Positions 5,836 to 6,651 of a stretch of DNA of 6,651 nt are shown here, piece after piece. Numbering within the stretch: the first letter of the stretch is position 1; every line of letters starts with the position of its first letter. The notes under the pieces were generated by a model that saw nothing but the letters and a program-made list of their open reading frames with translations, was not told the origin of the DNA and made no database searches. A program made the translations under genes and the position numbers. Location of the stretch: assembly GCA_001775555.1 (NCBI GenBank), contig MEXE01000027.1, positions 1 through 6,651 of the forward strand, written 5' to 3'. The DNA comes from Candidatus Amesbacteria bacterium RBG_19FT_COMBO_48_16. Lineage in GTDB: Bacteria; Patescibacteriota; Microgenomatia; CAZETR01; Amesbacteraceae.

Positions 5836-6096
5836 ATGATGGAGGTGGAATTTTCTTCGTATTTCCTGGACCAGGCAAAGAAACTAACGCAAAAAGAGAA
5901 GGAGGTTTTGGCGGAAAAGGTTGAGTTGTTTAGGAAAAATCCGCGGGATCCCAGGCTGAAAACCCACGCTTTGACAGGAAAACTTAAAGGAAGCTTTTCT
6001 TTCTCGGTAACTTATTCCAAGAGAGCAATTTTTGTGCTGAGTGGAAATACTGCGATATTTGCTGAAATGGGAACCCACGACCACGTCTACCGATAA
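5836..6096 (+). CDS. RelE/StbE-family mRNA interferase toxin
   Basis: An 86-residue toxin of the RelE/ParE superfamily, a normal length. Such toxins cleave mRNA on the ribosome until bound by the antitoxin encoded just upstream. The sequence follows the family: VEFSSYFLDQAKKL opening strand-helix, helical pair (19-36), NPRDPRLKTHALTGKLKG (35-52), the SFSVTYSKRAIFVL strands (55-69), and the C-terminal GTHDHVYR (79-86), equivalent to the GTHDxVY ending of RelE/StbE-type toxins. Basic and histidine residues expected in catalysis or RNA binding (R40, K42, H44, K49, K51, H81, H83, Y85, R86) are present, so the toxin appears intact. Two adjacent ATGs (5836, 5839) are possible starts, and neither has a Shine-Dalgarno site. 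Its stop codon is at the exact edge of an apparent truncated gene on the other strand, suggesting insertion of the module. Confidence 0.9.
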   Translation: MMEVEFSSYFLDQAKKLTQKEKEVLAEKVELFRKNPRDPRLKTHALTGKLKGSFSFSVTYSKRAIFVLSGNTAIFAEMGTHDHVYR

Positions 6097-6190
6097 CCTC
6101 ATCCCAGAGGAGGGAAAGTTTGGCTTGATCAAAACGCTGAGTAGGCTGGCTTATTTTTTTTATTTGGGAAGAAATGCCCTTGGGTTTCAT
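6093..6190 (-). pseudogene. 5' remnant of a DUF721/DciA-like gene, cut off at the toxin end
   Basis: On the minus strand an ATG at 6190 opens a frame encoding about 34 residues that look like a real protein start: MKPKGISSQIKKISQPTQ, then RFDQAKLSLLWDEVIG. The segment ending WDEVIG resembles the opening helix of DUF721/DciA-like proteins (a helix ending 'W.eVvG'), which bind DNA or the replicative helicase. After the glycine the frame runs for another 34 residues into the antisense of the RelE toxin and loses all similarity, so about two thirds of the expected protein is missing. A TATACT -10 box lies seven bases before the ATG, as for other leaderless genes in the window, implying the remnant was once expressed. 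The family call rests on a short motif and is tentative; it could also be a short unknown gene overlapping the toxin's 3' end. Confidence 0.4.
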
Positions 6191-6197
6191 GCTTTGA

Positions 6198-6203
6198 AGT
6201 ATA
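6198..6203 (-). promoter_or_regulatory. -10 box of the DUF721-like remnant (leaderless)
   Basis: On the minus strand TATACT lies seven bases (TCAAAGC) before the ATG at 6190. No TGn extension is present, and the best -35-like sequence (TTGTCA, 6222-6217) is too close at 13 bases. The spacing matches the leaderless pattern elsewhere in the window. Confidence 0.4.
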
Positions 6204-6215
6204 TGACCTATTAAA

Positions 6216-6245
6216 TTGACAAAATCCCGGCTTTTGTAATATCAT
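6216..6245 (+). promoter_or_regulatory. Promoter for the cysteine-rich gene (leaderless)
   Basis: A perfect TTGACA (6216-6221) is followed after 18 bases by TATCAT (6240-6245). Eight bases separate the -10 from the ATG at 6254, so transcription should start within about two bases of the start codon. TAATAT at 6237-6242 is an alternative -10, but with a poor 15-base spacing. Confidence 0.6.
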
Positions 6246-6253
6246 CCGGATTA

Positions 6254-6499
6254 ATGGGTAATATCAATCCTGAGACCAGAGCCTCGCTGTTTATCAAAGC
6301 CGCAAGTGAAATGAATATACCCGGAAGCATAACCTGCTCCGGGAAGGATGATGATAGTCTTTGTTCAAATCACGGTTCAAGAGGGGATGGATGTCAATTT
6401 TGTGGAGCAATTAGAAAAGCGAATGATAGAAGCCCGTTATTTTTTCAATTAATCAGACCTGGTGTTATCCGAATATCTGAGTGGGATTGGAATATTTAG
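6254..6499 (+). CDS. Small cysteine-rich protein, putative zinc-binding
   Basis: An 81-residue protein of unknown family. The central part holds C28, C37, H40 and a CQFC pair (C47, C50), enough ligands for one zinc ion. An N-terminal helix (about 6-20, ETRASLFIKAASEMN) precedes it, and a hydrophobic, strand-like C-terminus follows (PLFFQLIRPGVIRISEWDW, about 61-79). There is no signal peptide or membrane segment. A TTGACA/TATCAT promoter ends eight bases before the ATG, supporting the start and a leaderless mRNA. It is divergent from the DUF721-like remnant and converges on the partial winged-helix gene, with 17 bases between the stops. It differs from the other small cysteine protein in the window (minus strand, 799-1008) in size and motif spacing, so the two need not be related. 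It might bind nucleic acid, but this is not shown. Confidence 0.6.
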   Translation: MGNINPETRASLFIKAASEMNIPGSITCSGKDDDSLCSNHGSRGDGCQFCGAIRKANDRSPLFFQLIRPGVIRISEWDWNI

Positions 6500-6516
6500 C
6501 AAGAAGTGACGGGGTG

Positions 6517-6651
6517 CTAAGACGGGGCGGAGGAGTAAACGGAGGCGCGGGAGACGCCGTGTTTGATCACCAAATCGTCTTTTTGCAATTGAAGGAGGTC
6601 ATAATGGAGAGTCTTGGGATTAACAGCAGGAAAACGGCGGGAGAGAAAATC
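6517..6651 (-). CDS. C-terminal end of a winged-helix DNA-binding protein (partial)
   Basis: The minus-strand frame is open from the right edge of the window to a TAG stop, giving the last 44 residues of a protein whose start lies outside. The residues form a winged-helix C-terminus: VNPKTLHYDLLQLQKDDLV reads as a recognition helix and following helix ('..kTl..dL..L...glv'), then IKHGVSRASVYS as the wing with its beta strands. This pattern occurs in many small transcriptional regulators and in the C-terminal wHTH of larger proteins, so the full protein cannot be identified. Codon use is richer in G and C than the neighbouring small gene. It converges on that gene at 6254-6499, with no terminator hairpin visible between the stops. 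Confidence 0.65.
   Translation of the reverse strand, partial: DFLSRRFPAVNPKTLHYDLLQLQKDDLVIKHGVSRASVYSSAPS

Noticed and set aside
6121..6162. T-rich run as an intrinsic terminator after the toxin gene
   Set aside because: The TTATTTTTTTTATTT run is not preceded by a convincing GC-rich stem, only a weak TTGATCAA palindrome, and on the other strand it is explained by lysine/isoleucine codons of the remnant.
5984..6190. The 68-aa minus-strand frame as one complete gene
   Set aside because: Only the first 34 residues look protein-like; the remainder is the antisense of a well-supported RelE toxin. It is better read as a truncated remnant.
6543..6561. GC-rich inverted repeat (GGCG...CGCC) as a terminator
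   Set aside because: It lies inside the open winged-helix coding frame and has no following T-run on either strand.
1..6651. CRISPR array, tRNA, rRNA or transposon ends
   Set aside because: No regularly spaced repeats, no cloverleaf or rRNA-like segments, and no transposase or flanking terminal repeats were seen on reading both strands.

Overview
The window looks like compact bacterial DNA that uses the standard code, since TGA ends the genes at 2-796 and 1054-1875. It has no rRNA, tRNA, CRISPR array or insertion sequence, and the longest non-coding stretch is about 157 bases. Small genomes of this style (many hypothetical helical-repeat proteins, leaderless starts, RelE/Phd pairs, a minimal ABC-2 exporter) are typical of Candidate Phyla Radiation bacteria, perhaps a Microgenomates-like lineage. 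That assignment is inference and not certain.

Layout, left to right: (1) 2-796 (+), a protein with a ParB/sulfiredoxin-like DGNRR motif, possibly cut by the window edge, converging on (2) 799-1008 (-), a small putative zinc-binding protein. (3) A 45-base divergent promoter region, then a cluster of proteins of unknown function: 1054-1875 (+, TPR-like helical), 1939-2112 (+, 57 aa) and 2100-2885 (+, TPR-like helical). The last two overlap by 13 bases. (4) 2882-5497 (-), a three-gene ABC-2 exporter operon read ATPase, permease, permease, with a strong hairpin between the first two genes. (5) 5549-6096 (+), a Phd/YefM-type antitoxin and a RelE-type toxin, divergent from the exporter with overlapping promoters and palindromes. 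(6) 6093-6190 (-), what seems to be the 5' remnant of a DUF721/DciA-like gene cut off exactly at the toxin's end. (7) 6254-6499 (+), a small cysteine-rich protein. (8) 6517-6651 (-), the C-terminus of a winged-helix protein that enters from the right edge.

The most striking pattern is how genes start. Five promoter-proximal genes (1008-, 1054+, 1939+, 6190-, 6254+) have a recognisable -10 box only 6 to 8 bases before the start codon, so their mRNAs should be leaderless. By contrast, 2100 and 4464, which lie inside operons, have purine-rich Shine-Dalgarno-like sequences, and 3661 has a weak one. This also fixes two starts that a longest-ORF rule would get wrong: GTG at 1939 rather than TTG at 1897 and, on operon grounds, ATG at 3661 rather than TTG at 3706.

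The least understood part is the 1054-2885 cluster of helical-repeat proteins. No function can be given from sequence alone. The exporter family is recognisable but its substrate is not.
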